In this document: positions 28,606 to 42,574 of the stretch, one piece after another
How the letters are laid out: each line of letters starts with the position of its first letter
Numbering within the stretch: the first letter of the stretch is position 1
Assembly: GCF_026213295.1 (NCBI RefSeq)
Contig: NC_079432.1
Coordinates: 10,494,876-10,558,875, forward strand
Length of the DNA stretch: 64,000 nt
Direction of reading: 5' to 3'
Source: Gadus chalcogrammus
Lineage: Eukaryota; Chordata; Actinopteri; Gadiformes; Gadidae
Position numbers and translations under genes: made by a program
Notes under the pieces: generated by a model
Told to the model about the DNA's origin: nothing
The model's input: the letters and a program-made list of their open reading frames with translations, nothing else
Databases searched by the model: none

Positions 28606-30000
28606 AAAGACGATACACAATTATCAATCATCAATAATGAGGATACACATGACATTAAAATGTATGTGTGTGTTTCTATTATTTCCCTCATGTTTTTTTT
28701 CATGACGACCAATAAAATACGACACTGTTACCCCTTATATTTTATTTGACAAAGACAACAGTGTTACCCTTTATGTTTTTATTTCATGACGACCAATAAA
28801 AAACAACAGTGTTACCCCTTATGTGTTTATCATGACGACCAATAAAAAACGACAGTGTTACCCCTTATGTTTTTTTCATGACCACCAATAAAAAACAACA
28901 GTGTTACCCCTTGTGTTTTTTTTCATGATGACCAATACAAAACAACAGTGTTACCCCTTATGTTATTTTTCATGACGACCAATAAAAAACAATTGTTACC
29001 CCTTATGATTTTTTTCTTGGCGACCAATAAAAAACTACAGTGTTACCCCTTATGGTTTTTTTCATGACGACCAATAAAAAACGACGGTGTTACCCCTTAT
29101 GTTTTTTTCATGACGACCAATAAAAAACAACTGTGTTACCCCTTGTGTTTTTTTTCATGACGACCAATACAAAACAACAGTGTTACCCCTTATGTTATTT
29201 TTCATGACGACCAATAAAAAACAATTGTTACCCCTTATGTTTTTTTTCTTGACGACCAATAAAAAACTACAGTGTTACCCCTTATGGTTTTTTTCATGAC
29301 GACCAATAAAAAACGACAGTGTTAGCCCTTATGTTTTTTTCATGACGACCAATAAAAAACAACTGTGTTACCCCTTGTGTTTTTTTTCATGACGACCAAT
29401 ACAAAACAACAGTGTTACCCCTTATGTTATTTTTCATGACGACTAATAAAAAAACGACAGTGCTACCCCTTATGTTTTTTTTCATGACGACCAATAAAAA
29501 ACGACAGTGTTACCCCTTATGTTTTTTCATTACGACCAAAAAAAAAACCAACCCCCTGTGTTTTTTTCAACCCCCTGTGTTTTTTTTCATGAGGACCAAT
29601 GAAAAACAACAGTGTTACCCCTTATGGTTTTTTTCATGACGACCAATAAAAAACATCAGTGTTAACACTTATGTTTTTTTTCATGACGACCAAAGAAAAA
29701 CGACAGTGTCACCCCTTATGTTTCATTTGGTGAAAACGACAGTGTTACCCCCTATGTTTTATTCGATACATTTCGACAGTGTTACCCGTTATGTTTTTTT
29801 CATGACAACCAAAAAAAAACAACTGTGTTACCCCTTGTGTTTTTTTTCATGACGACCAATACAAAACAACAGTGTTACCCCTTATGTTATTTTTCATGAC
29901 GACTAATAAAATAACGACAGTGCTACCCCTTATGTTTTTTTTCATGACGACAGATAAAAAACGACACTGTTACCTTTTACGTTTCATTTGATAAAAACGA

Positions 30001-32002
30001 CAGTGTCACCACTTATGTTATTTTCTCATGACGACTGATGAAAAACAACAGTTTTACCCCTTGTGTTTTTTTTCATGACGACCAATAAAAAACCAACAGT
30101 GTTACCCCCTGTGTTTTTCTTCATGAACACCAATAAAAAACAACAGTGTTACCCCTTATGGTTTTTTTCATGACGACCAATAAAAAAACTACCGTGTTAC
30201 CCCTTATGTTTTTTTCATGACGACCAATAAAAAACAACAGTGTTATCCCTTATGGGTTTTTCATGACGACAGATAAAAAACGACACTGTTACCCTTTACG
30301 TTTCATTTGATAAAAACGTTTTCTTTTTTTGAAAATATCTTTTTTTTTCATGACGACCAATAAATAACAACAGTGGTACCCCAGTTGACGTTTTTGCGGG
30401 GATCCGAACCTGAGCTGTGTAGAGTTTTACCCTCCGAACTTATCAATGCACCATCAAGACACCGAATAAAATCATCACAATGGTTATACTTGACTTTATA
30501 ATTCGCATGAAATAGAAATTAGTGTCTTCCAACCGAGGACATCAACCGGACTTGAACCCCGGTCTCCAGGGGGTTAGGCAGAGTGCACTCCACTGCACCA
30601 CTGAGAAAAAGACAATACACAATTATCAATCATCAATAATGAGGATACACATGACATTAAAATGTATGTGTGTGTTTCTATTATTTCCCTCATGTTTTTT
30701 TTCATGACGACCAATAAAATACGACACTGTTACCCCTTATATTTTATTTGACAAAGACAACAGTGTTACCCTTTATGTTTTTATTTCATGACGACCAATA
30801 AAAAACAACAGTGTTACCCCTTATGTGTTTATCATGACGACCAATAAAAAACGACAGTGTTACCCCTTATGTTTTTTTCATGACCACCAATAAAAAACAA
30901 CAGTGTTACCCCTTGTGTTTTTTTTCATGATGACCAATACAAAACAACAGTGTTACCCCTTATGTTATTTTTCATGACGACCAATAAAAAACAATTGTTA
31001 CCCCTTATGTTTTTTTTCTTGGCGACCAATAAAAAACTACAGTGTTACCCCTTATGGTTTTTTTCATGACGACCAATAAAAAACGACGGTGTTACCCCTT
31101 ATGTTTTTTTCATGACGACCAATAAAAAACAACTGTGTTACCCCTTGTGTTTTTTTTCATGACGACCAATACAAAACAACAGTGTTACCCCTTATGTTAT
31201 TTTTCATGACGACCAATAAAAAACAATTGTTACCCCTTATGTTTTTTTTCTTGACGACCAATAAAAAACTACAGTGTTACCCCTTATGGTTTTTTTCATG
31301 ACGACCAATAAAAAACGACAGTGTTAGCCCTTATGTTTTTTTCATGACGACCAATAAAAAACAACTGTGTTACCCCTTGTGTTTTTTTTCATGACGACCA
31401 ATACAAAACAACAGTGTTACCCCTTATGTTATTTTTCATGACGACTAATAAAAAAACGACAGTGCTACCCCTTATGTTTTTTTTCATGACGACCAATAAA
31501 AAACGACAGTGTTACCCCTTATGTTTTTTTCATTACGACCAAAAAAAAAACCAACCCCCTGTGTTTTTTTCAACCCCCTGTGTTTTTTTTCATGAGGATC
31601 AATGAAAAACAACAGTGTTACCCCTTATGGTTTTTTTCATGACGACCAATAAAAACATCAGTGTTAACACTTATGTTTTTTTTCATGACGACCAAAGAAA
31701 AACGACAGTGTCACCCCTTATGTTTCATTTGGTGAAAACGACAGTGTTACCCCCTATGTTTTATTTGATACATTTCGACAGTGTTACCCGTTATGTTTTT
31801 TTCATGACAACCAATAAAAAACAACTGTGTTACCCCTTGTGTTTTTTTTCATGACGACCAATACAAAACAACAGTGTTACCCCTTATGTTATTTTTCATG
31901 ACGACTAATAAAATAACGACAGTGCTACCCCTTATGTTTTTTTTCATGACGACAGATAAAAAACGACACTGTTACCTTTTACGTTTCATTTGATAAAAAC
32001 GA
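30001..32002. repeat. Higher-order repeat unit, copy 2 (~2,002 bp)
   Basis: Same order of variant monomers as copy 1, with the tRNA-like block at about 30383-30692. A visible private change is GAGAAAAAGACAATAC instead of GAGGCAAAGACGATAC just beyond the tRNA-like sequence. Confidence 0.93.
30536..30607 (-). other. tRNA-like sequence 2 (higher-order copy 2)
   Basis: Same sequence as the copy at 28534-28605 except next to its upstream end, where GAGGCAAAG reads GAGAAAAAG on the + strand. A and B boxes are intact. Confidence 0.58.
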
Positions 32003-34005
32003 CAGTGTCACCACTTATGTTATTTTCTCATGACGACTGATGAAAAACAACAGTTTTACCCCTTGTGTTTTTTTTCATGACGACCAATAAAAAACCAACA
32101 GTGTTACCCCCTGTGTTTTTCTTCATGAACACCAATAAAAAACAACAGTGTTACCCCTTATGGTTTTTTTCATGACGACCAATAAAAAAACTACCGTGTT
32201 ACCCCTTATGTTTTTTTCATGACGACCAATAAAAAACAACAGTGTTATCCCTTATGGGTTTTTCATGACGACAGATAAAAAACGACACTGTTACCCTTTA
32301 CGTTTCATTTGATAAAAACGTTTTTTTTTTTTTAAATATCTTTTTTTTTCATGACGACCAATAAATAACAACAGTGGTACCCCAGTTGACGTTTTTGCGG
32401 GGATCCGAACCTGAGCTGTGTAGAGTTTTACCCTCCGAACTTATCAATGCACCATCAAGACACCGAATAAAATCATCACAATGGTTATACTTGACTTTAT
32501 AATTCGCATGAAATAGAAATTAGTGGCTTCCAACCGAGGACATCAACCGGACTTGAACCCCGGTCTCCAGGGGGTTAGGCAGAGTGCACTCCACTGCACC
32601 ACTGAGGCAAAGACAATACACAATTATCAATCATCAATAATGAGGATACACATGACATTAAAATGTATGTGTGTGTTTCTATTATTTCCCTCATGTTTTT
32701 TTTCATGACGACCAATAAAATACGACACTGTTACCCCTTATATTTTATTTGACAAAGACAACAGTGTTACCCTTTATGTTTTTATTTCATGACGACCAAT
32801 AAAAAACAACAGTGTTACCCCTTATGTGTTTATCATGACGACCAATAAAAAACGACAGTGTTACCCCTTATGTTTTTTTCATGACCACCAATAAAAAACA
32901 ACAGTGTTACCCCTTGTGTTTTTTTTCATGATGACCAATACAAAACAACAGTGTTACCCCTTATGTTATTTTTCATGACGACCAATAAAAAACAATTGTT
33001 ACCCCTTATGTTTTTTTTCTTGGCGACCAATAAAAAACTACAGTGTTACCCCTTATGGTTTTTTTCATGACGACCAATAAAAAACGACGGTGTTACCCCT
33101 TATGTTTTTTTCATGACGACCAATAAAAAACAACTGTGTTACCCCTTGTGTTTTTTTTCATGACGACCAATACAAAACAACAGTGTTACCCCTTATGTTA
33201 TTTTTCATGACGACCAATAAAAAACAATTGTTACCCCTTATGTTTTTTTTCTTGACGACCAATAAAAAACTACAGTGTTACCCCTTATGGTTTTTTTCAT
33301 GACGACCAATAAAAAACGACAGTGTTAGCCCTTATGTTTTTTTCATGACGACCAATAAAAAACAACTGTGTTACCCCTTGTGTTTTTTTTCATGACGACC
33401 AATACAAAACAACAGTGTTACCCCTTATGTTATTTTTCATGACGACTAATAAAAAAACGACAGTGCTACCCCTTATGTTTTTTTTCATGACGACCAATAA
33501 AAAACGACAGTGTTACCCCTTATGTTTTTTTCATTACGACCAAAAAAAAAACCAACCCCCTGTGTTTTTTTCAACCCCCTGTGTTTTTTTTCATGAGGAC
33601 CAATGAAAAACAACAGTGTTACCCCTTATGGTTTTTTTCATGACGACCAATAAAAAACATCAGTGTTAACACTTATGTTTTTTTTCATGACGACCAAAGA
33701 AAAACGACAGTGTCACCCCTTATGTTTCATTTGGTGAAAACGACAGTGTTACCCCCTATGTTTTATTCGATACATTTCGACAGTGTTACCCGTTATGTTT
33801 TTTTCATGACAACCAATAAAAAACAACTGTGTTACCCCTTGTGTTTTTTTTCATGACGACCAATACAAAACAACAGTGTTACCCCTTATGTTATTTTTCA
33901 TGACGACTAATAAAATAACGACAGTGCTACCCCTTATGTTTTTTTTCATGACGACAGATAAAAAACGACACTGTTACCTTTTACGTTTCATTTGATAAAA
34001 ACGAC
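32003..34005. repeat. Higher-order repeat unit, copy 3 (~2,002 bp)
   Basis: Third near-identical unit, with the tRNA-like block at about 32384-32693. It ends near 34005, where the sequence changes to GTTACGCGTTATG instead of entering another perfect copy. Confidence 0.93.
32537..32608 (-). other. tRNA-like sequence 2 (higher-order copy 3)
   Basis: A and B boxes are intact and match copy 1. A nearby change (TGGCTTCC for TGTCTTCC, + strand) lies just outside the tRNA-like part. Confidence 0.58.
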
Positions 34006-35070
34006 AGTGTTACGCGTTATGTTTTTTTGACATGATGACTGATGAAAAACAACAGTTAACCCTTTCTATTTTATTTGACAAGGACATTTTTTTTTTTTTT
34101 AATCTTTTTTTTTTCATGACGACCAATAAATAACAACGGTGGTACCCCAGATGCCGTTTTTGCGGGGATCCGAACCTGAGCTGTTTAGAGTGTTAACCTC
34201 TGAACTTATCAATGCACCATTAAGACACCTAATATAATCATCACTATGGTTATACTTGACTTTATAATTCGCATGAAATAGAAACTAGTGTCTTCCCACC
34301 GAGGACATCAACCGGACTTGAACCCCGGTCTCCAGGGGGTTAGGCAGAGTGCACTCCACTGCACCACTGAGGCAATGACATTTCACATTTATCAATCATC
34401 AATAATGAGGATACACATGACATGAAAATGTATGTGTGTGTTTCTATTATTTCCCTCATGTTTTTTTTCATGACGACCAATAAAATACGACACTGTTACC
34501 CCTTATATTTTATTTGACAAAGACAACAGTGTTACCCTTTATGGTTTTTTTTCATGACGACCAATAAAAAACAACAGTGTTACTCCTTATGTGTTTATCA
34601 TGACGACCAATAAGAAACGACAGTGTTACCCCTTTTGTTTTTTTCATGACCACCAATAAAAAACAACAGTGTTACCCCTTGTGTTTTTTTTCATGACGAC
34701 CAATACAAAACAACAGTGTTACCCCTTATGTTATTTTTCATGACGACCAATAAAAAATGACAGTGCTGCCCCTTATGTTTTTTTTTCATGACGACCAATA
34801 AAAAACGACAGTGTTACCCCTTATGATTTTTTTCATGACGACCAAAGAAAAACGACAGTGTCACCCTGTATGTTTTTTTCATGACGACCAATAAAAAACG
34901 ACAGTGTTACCCCCTATGTTATTTTTCCATGATGACTGATAAAAAACGACAGTGTCACCCCTTATGTTATTTTCCCATGATGACTGATGAAAAACAACAG
35001 TGTTACCCCTTATGCTTTTTTCATGTTGACCAAAAAAAAACCAACAGTGTTACCCCCTGTGTTTTTTATT
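34006..35070. repeat. Divergent, shortened fourth higher-order copy and array edge
   Basis: A tRNA-like block recurs at about 34149-34458, 5,768 bp after the first instead of about 6,000, so this copy carries a deletion of roughly 235 bp before the block. It has many more substitutions than copies 1-3 (for example GATGCCG for GTTGACG and CTGTTTAGAG for CTGTGTAGAG). The monomers then run out into unique DNA at about 35070 through a G-run. Confidence 0.85.
34302..34373 (-). other. tRNA-like sequence 2 (divergent fourth copy)
   Basis: A and B boxes are still intact although the flanking satellite of this copy is much more divergent than in copies 1-3. Confidence 0.58.
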
Positions 35071-35448
35071 CCAAAAAAATATGGGGGGGGGGCGAGAACC
35101 TCAGACCCCCTGTCTATTACTGTGTTTGATCGCCAACCGCCACTGAGAATGACCAATGGAAATAATTCTCTGCACAATTTGAATTGTGTTTAAATATGCT
35201 ACGGTGGTCATTTGTTTAGCCAATTCATGTTAAACATTGAGGGTTTTGATTGTCGGGTCGGGCCTTTGATCGATCGTTTGTGTTTTTTTTGTTTTTGTTA
35301 TCATTGCTTTATAGGCCTAATTTTAGGAGAAATCTATGCCATAAACAGACATTTTATAGGCCTTTATTACACGGGTCTTCTCAATGCCGTGGAACGCTCC
35401 GTTCACTTGCATGGGTAGTCCGATATCTTGTCAACCCCAGCGTCTTCG

Positions 35449-35461
35449 GTTGCTAAGCAAC
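35449..35461. promoter_or_regulatory. RFX X-box-like palindrome
   Basis: GTTGCTAAGCAAC is a perfect palindrome around one central base and closely resembles the X-box bound by RFX factors (GTNRCC...RGYAAC). It lies about 1 kb upstream of the slc35f6 start codon. Function is inferred from the motif only. Confidence 0.4.
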
Positions 35462-36375
35462 GTCAACGTCGGTGGACTATTTCACTGCTGATCAACACTA
35501 CGAATGCTGGTAACGAATAAATTGTAAAAAGACACACCATGTAAAGTTATTTTCCAAATAAGATTTGAAAAGCTTTGGAAGTTATTTACAACACTATTTA
35601 CATGGTTTCGGAGTAGTACACTTTGACATTTTAATACAGTTCAGCGAGAAAGGCGACGAAGATTAAGAAGGGGGCGTTCCAGTCTGCGTAAACGGGAACC
35701 CCCACCACACGAGAACGCCCATTTGCGTCTGCAGTGGGATGATATTGCCTCTGGCTGGCTAGCTGTCACAGCTGATTAAATCCATTTGTCGATTTGCAAC
35801 AAATTGATTGAGAACATGCAGGAACAGTCAACAGGTTTACTGTATTTCAAACTAGCGTTATAGGACATAGCCTACATGCCACTTCGGTCATTCACGAGTA
35901 GAATACACTGAGGACATCTAGTGGGCTGCTATTGCAACACACACATCCGCAACCCCAGAAAGACTTCGCTGAAATGTTTTCCTCAGAATCTTTATCTGGT
36001 ATGCATTTTCAAGAAAGCGGGCCTACATTTTCCAAATAAAGAACATTCATGATTGTGGCCTGAATGAGTAATTGTAATAACGATGGGATATACATTTAAC
36101 CACAACAAGGATTGCATTTTTCAAACACATAAATTAAGTTGAAACGTTCAAAGTAAGTGAAATACAATATATTAAGTGTTGTGCACGTCTTAAGAAGTTG
36201 CAATGATTATCAATTGGAGTAAGAGACCAACGGGAATCAAACAAGTGTATATAGATTAATAGCAAATGGAGAACATGCTTAAGATAACCTTGTGATGACA
36301 AATGAGGAAGCGAGACATCCACTGCATCAGTCTCTAACGCCCCCTACTGTTCCACTGAATTAAAGTCCCAGCGCT

Positions 36376-36410
36376 GATGTCATTGGCGGGCTGGCGGTCA
36401 GCTGACAAGT
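36376..36410 (+). promoter_or_regulatory. Putative slc35f6 proximal promoter elements
   Basis: Within 130 bp of the start codon lie a CRE-like TGATGTCA, an inverted CCAAT box (ATTGG, about 36382) and the palindrome GTCAGCTGAC (36397-36406). The palindrome is an E-box that differs from the lysosomal CLEAR consensus GTCACGTGAC only in its two central bases. No TATA box is clear. Assignment is by motif and position only. Confidence 0.35.
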
Positions 36411-36498
36411 ACCACATGATGTAGCTGTGTTGCTGAACAAATAAGGTCAATTCACTGATTTCTCACTACTTTTGGTGTAACCCACTCACACGTCTACA

Positions 36499-40187
<3,689 letters not shown>

Positions 40188-41300
40188 TGATATCCCCTTC
40201 ACTTTCTCCGATGCACACACGCACACCTCTGTTAAGGGACTGATGAATGACCCTTGATCCCTCTTGGGCTGGCACAGACTGAACGCCAGCGTTTTTTCCG
40301 ACTGCGTTGTCTTTTATGCACTTGGGTTTTTTTATGTCATAGTTATTATGATGAACGAAATGGGTCTGATTTCAACCGACTCATTTGGTTTGTTTTTGTA
40401 CGTAAAAAATGCTGCACTACATTTTAGTACGTATTTTTGGGGGCCTGGTTGAGATTGAGCAGGGGATTGTGATGGCCTACATGCGGGTAAGTCAACCACG
40501 ACATGCATGCATTTAGAAATTACAAGTAATTGTAACTCATTTTTTACCCTGTTATCTTTTTGTATTTCTATTGAAGGGAAATTTCTGGGACCTGTTTGAT
40601 TAAACTGCTACAGTCACGTAAGCCACTAAAGAAACCACAATTGTGACTTTGTTTGTTGCTTTTTAGAAAGACTTTCTGGACATTACACAGTATTCTCGAA
40701 AAACATTTGCTGTATTGTATCTTCGGATTTAAATTAAAACCAAAAGATTAATCCTACTACAATTATGCGTAAAAGCCTTGTATGTCTTGTTTTGATTCCT
40801 TATATTTTGAATGCTCATATTTGTCTTTCCTAATGATAACAGAATGTGATCAGCATTCTCTTAGTACCTAAGTAATTCAAATGTAATAATTTCTTATCCT
40901 TCTCAGTTGTCTCGTTAAACATTATCTTCTGCAAAATGTTGTGGGGGCAAAAAGGGAATTTAATACTAATTTCAAGGCCTTGTAGTTAATTTTGCCTGTT
41001 GGACTTACCTAATTCATATCTATTTTTCCGGATATAGCAAATTAGATCTGTGTATCGAATGATTCCCTCCATCACTTGTCCACATTGACTTCACAGTTCA
41101 GCATGCTTGTGAGGTCATGGTGGGTAATATCACACTACCCCCACCTAGTGGTGATGGTGTGATATTGAGATCATGGGAAATGTCCTTCCTATTGCTGTAG
41201 AAGAGTTTATAACTAATCCAACCCTGACTATTTGTTGGACATATAGCAGGCCATGATTTACGATGTAATCCATAAATAAAGTATGCTGGATTAATGTGTA
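40188..41300 (+). other. slc35f6: Probable slc35f6 3' UTR and flank
   Basis: AT-rich non-coding DNA after the TGA stop. An AATAAA lies near 41275 and the variant ATTAAA near 40732. A short inverted repeat lies at 41126-41166. The true end of the transcript is not determined. Confidence 0.45.
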
Positions 41301-41992
41301 TGAGTTAATTGACCCAGATTATTCACATTCAATATTCATAAATTCACGTCCAAAACATGTTCTAACTCCGTAAGATTTCGCAGGCTGCTATCTTATGAAA
41401 CAAATGTACTTTGTTTCATAATATTATATATTATATAATCATATTGCTCGATGTAGAGCGGCATGCACTAAAGCTAGTCAAAAACGAAATTCATATTTCG
41501 TAATTTAGCAGATGATTGTATCCAAAGCAACTCGCATGTGACTGTGAAGTACGGCCTTCCGAGTAACCAGTTGAGGCCGTCAGCGGGACTCAAAGGTACA
41601 GGCGCTCTGTCGTCGATTATCGCCTGTCTCAGCCTACACCTGTTGGCACTGCCGAGCAGTGTTGGGAAGGATACTTTTAAAATGTATCCAGTTACAGAAT
41701 GGAATACATGCCCAAAAATTTCGTTTCATCACTCAATCTGAGTATTGTAGGCCTATAGCCTACTGAATACTTGGATTAGCCTACTTCCACATTGAATTGC
41801 ATTTTTGTATACGACTGCGGCTTCAAATCCTGCTAAACTGCCTATTCTGGTGTGTTCTTCTGTTAAAACTGGCTGAATTTGTTAGGCCCAAGTCTCCCTG
41901 AGACATTTTTTAATGTAATTTGCTGTAGTGGAACAAAGACTATAAGGGTGTTCTTGCGAAAGATATTTGCTATTACATCGAGAAAAAAAAAT

Positions 41993-41995
<3 letters not shown>

Positions 41996-42026
<31 letters not shown>
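41996..42026. repeat. (TA)n microsatellite
   Basis: A TA array of about 30 bp inside the hAT-type element. Confidence 0.92.
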
Positions 42027-42027
<1 letters not shown>

Positions 42028-42234
42028 GGCGGTAGTGGACCGGTCGAACTCCTTCTCCCTCATCCTGGTGCTGAATGTGTTAAATGCATCGGCATTTTTA
42101 TGTGTGTTTTCCAGCATACGTTTTATGTGGGTGTCTGTCCAAATTCACCGACGGTCCGACAATTTGCTGTCTTGGAGTTACCGCTAATCAAACAATAATT
42201 CCCATAATGCGCGAGGCTGAGGGGGTGCCTGTTA

Positions 42235-42465
42235 CGTCCACAGAGGCATATGCTTTGTAGAACTGGATCGGACCGAGGTGCGTTCGCTTTCACATCCCAA
42301 ACGAACCGTAGCAGGGTTCCGAGACAAGCTGTTCAGGGAGGTCTCGGTCGGCTGATTTGGTTCACATCGAACTGAGGTGGTTGCATTCACACCAACGCAA
42401 ACCGAACCAAGGGACCAAACTCGTTTAGTGCGCACTAAATGCTGTTGGTGTGAAAGCATGAATCC
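42235..42465. mobile_element. Possible nested repeat inside the hAT-type element
   Basis: The segment carries TTCACACC, GAACCGAACC-like and TTGGTGTGAAAGC words that recur in many teleost non-autonomous DNA elements, with internal inverted similarity (GGACCGAGGTGCGTTCGC against GCGCACTAAACGAG-type words is only weak). Ends and target duplication could not be fixed, so the call is tentative. Confidence 0.35.
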
Positions 42466-42574
42466 ATTGATTTCAACAATGCAACTGTATTATAAACTGT
42501 ATTCTAAATACCATCTATTTAATTGTAACTGTAATAGGACATGTATTCCGTTACTCCCCAACACTGCTGCCGAG

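Larger units (their letters stand above)
28000..30000. repeat. Higher-order repeat unit, copy 1 (~2,001 bp)
   Basis: First of three nearly identical tandem units. It begins at CAGTGTCACCACTTATG (28000) and ends just before the same word recurs at 30001. It contains satellite monomers in a fixed order plus a monomer-free block (28381-28690) with two tRNA-like sequences. Differences from the next copy are single bases and small indels in T-runs. Confidence 0.93.
24790..35070. repeat. Satellite array of a ~46-bp monomer (with higher-order structure)
   Basis: About 10.3 kb of tandem repeats. The monomer consists of a T-run of 6-9, CATGACGACC, AATAAAAAAC, GACAGTGTTACCCC and TTATG. Copies vary by substitutions (AACAACAG, CTACAG, TTGTG, GGTTT) and by T-run length, so spacing is 45-47 bp with some shorter units. 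Variant monomers carry CATTTGAGAAAAACG, GATACATTTCG or GATGACTGATG segments. Allowing for the inserted transposon and the tRNA-like blocks, there are on the order of 150-200 monomers. Each typical monomer contains a CCAAT and an AATAAA word on the + strand. The array lies between kcnk3 and slc35f6. Short open frames that run through neighbouring monomers (Phe/Met/Thr-rich) are by-products of the repeat. No known satellite family is recognised. Confidence 0.97.
35071..36498. other. Upstream region of slc35f6
   Basis: Unique-looking, AT-rich intergenic DNA between the satellite and slc35f6. It contains an X-box-like palindrome (35449-35461), two TAGGCCT words (35311 and 35355 regions), and promoter-like words close to the start codon. 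No exon is visible. Confidence 0.6.
41649..42574. mobile_element. hAT-type non-autonomous transposon with 8-bp target duplication
   Basis: The element runs 41657-42566 (910 bp). It starts CAGTGTTGGG and ends CCCAACACTG, a perfect 10-bp inverted repeat with weaker similarity further in (GGAATACATG words on both sides). It is flanked by the identical 8-bp CTGCCGAG at 41649-41656 and 42567-42574. An 8-bp duplication and CAGNG-type ends are hallmarks of the hAT superfamily. No transposase frame exists, so it depends on another copy. It contains a TA microsatellite (about 41996-42026) and a GAACC/GGTTC-rich segment that looks like a second, nested repeat. Confidence 0.88.

Noticed and set aside
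28520..28705. 61-codon frame repeated in each higher-order unit
   Set aside because: The frame is kept because the units are nearly identical. It overlaps the antisense of the tRNA-like sequence and reads from a non-ATG start in these copies.
31615..31854. Open frames running through satellite monomers (Phe/Met/Thr/Lys-rich)
   Set aside because: They follow the monomer period, break at T-run length changes and differ between identical higher-order copies, so there is no evidence of coding.
24790..35070. CRISPR-like array
   Set aside because: The regular repeats have no unique spacers; the whole unit is repeated, and the window is clearly from a vertebrate.
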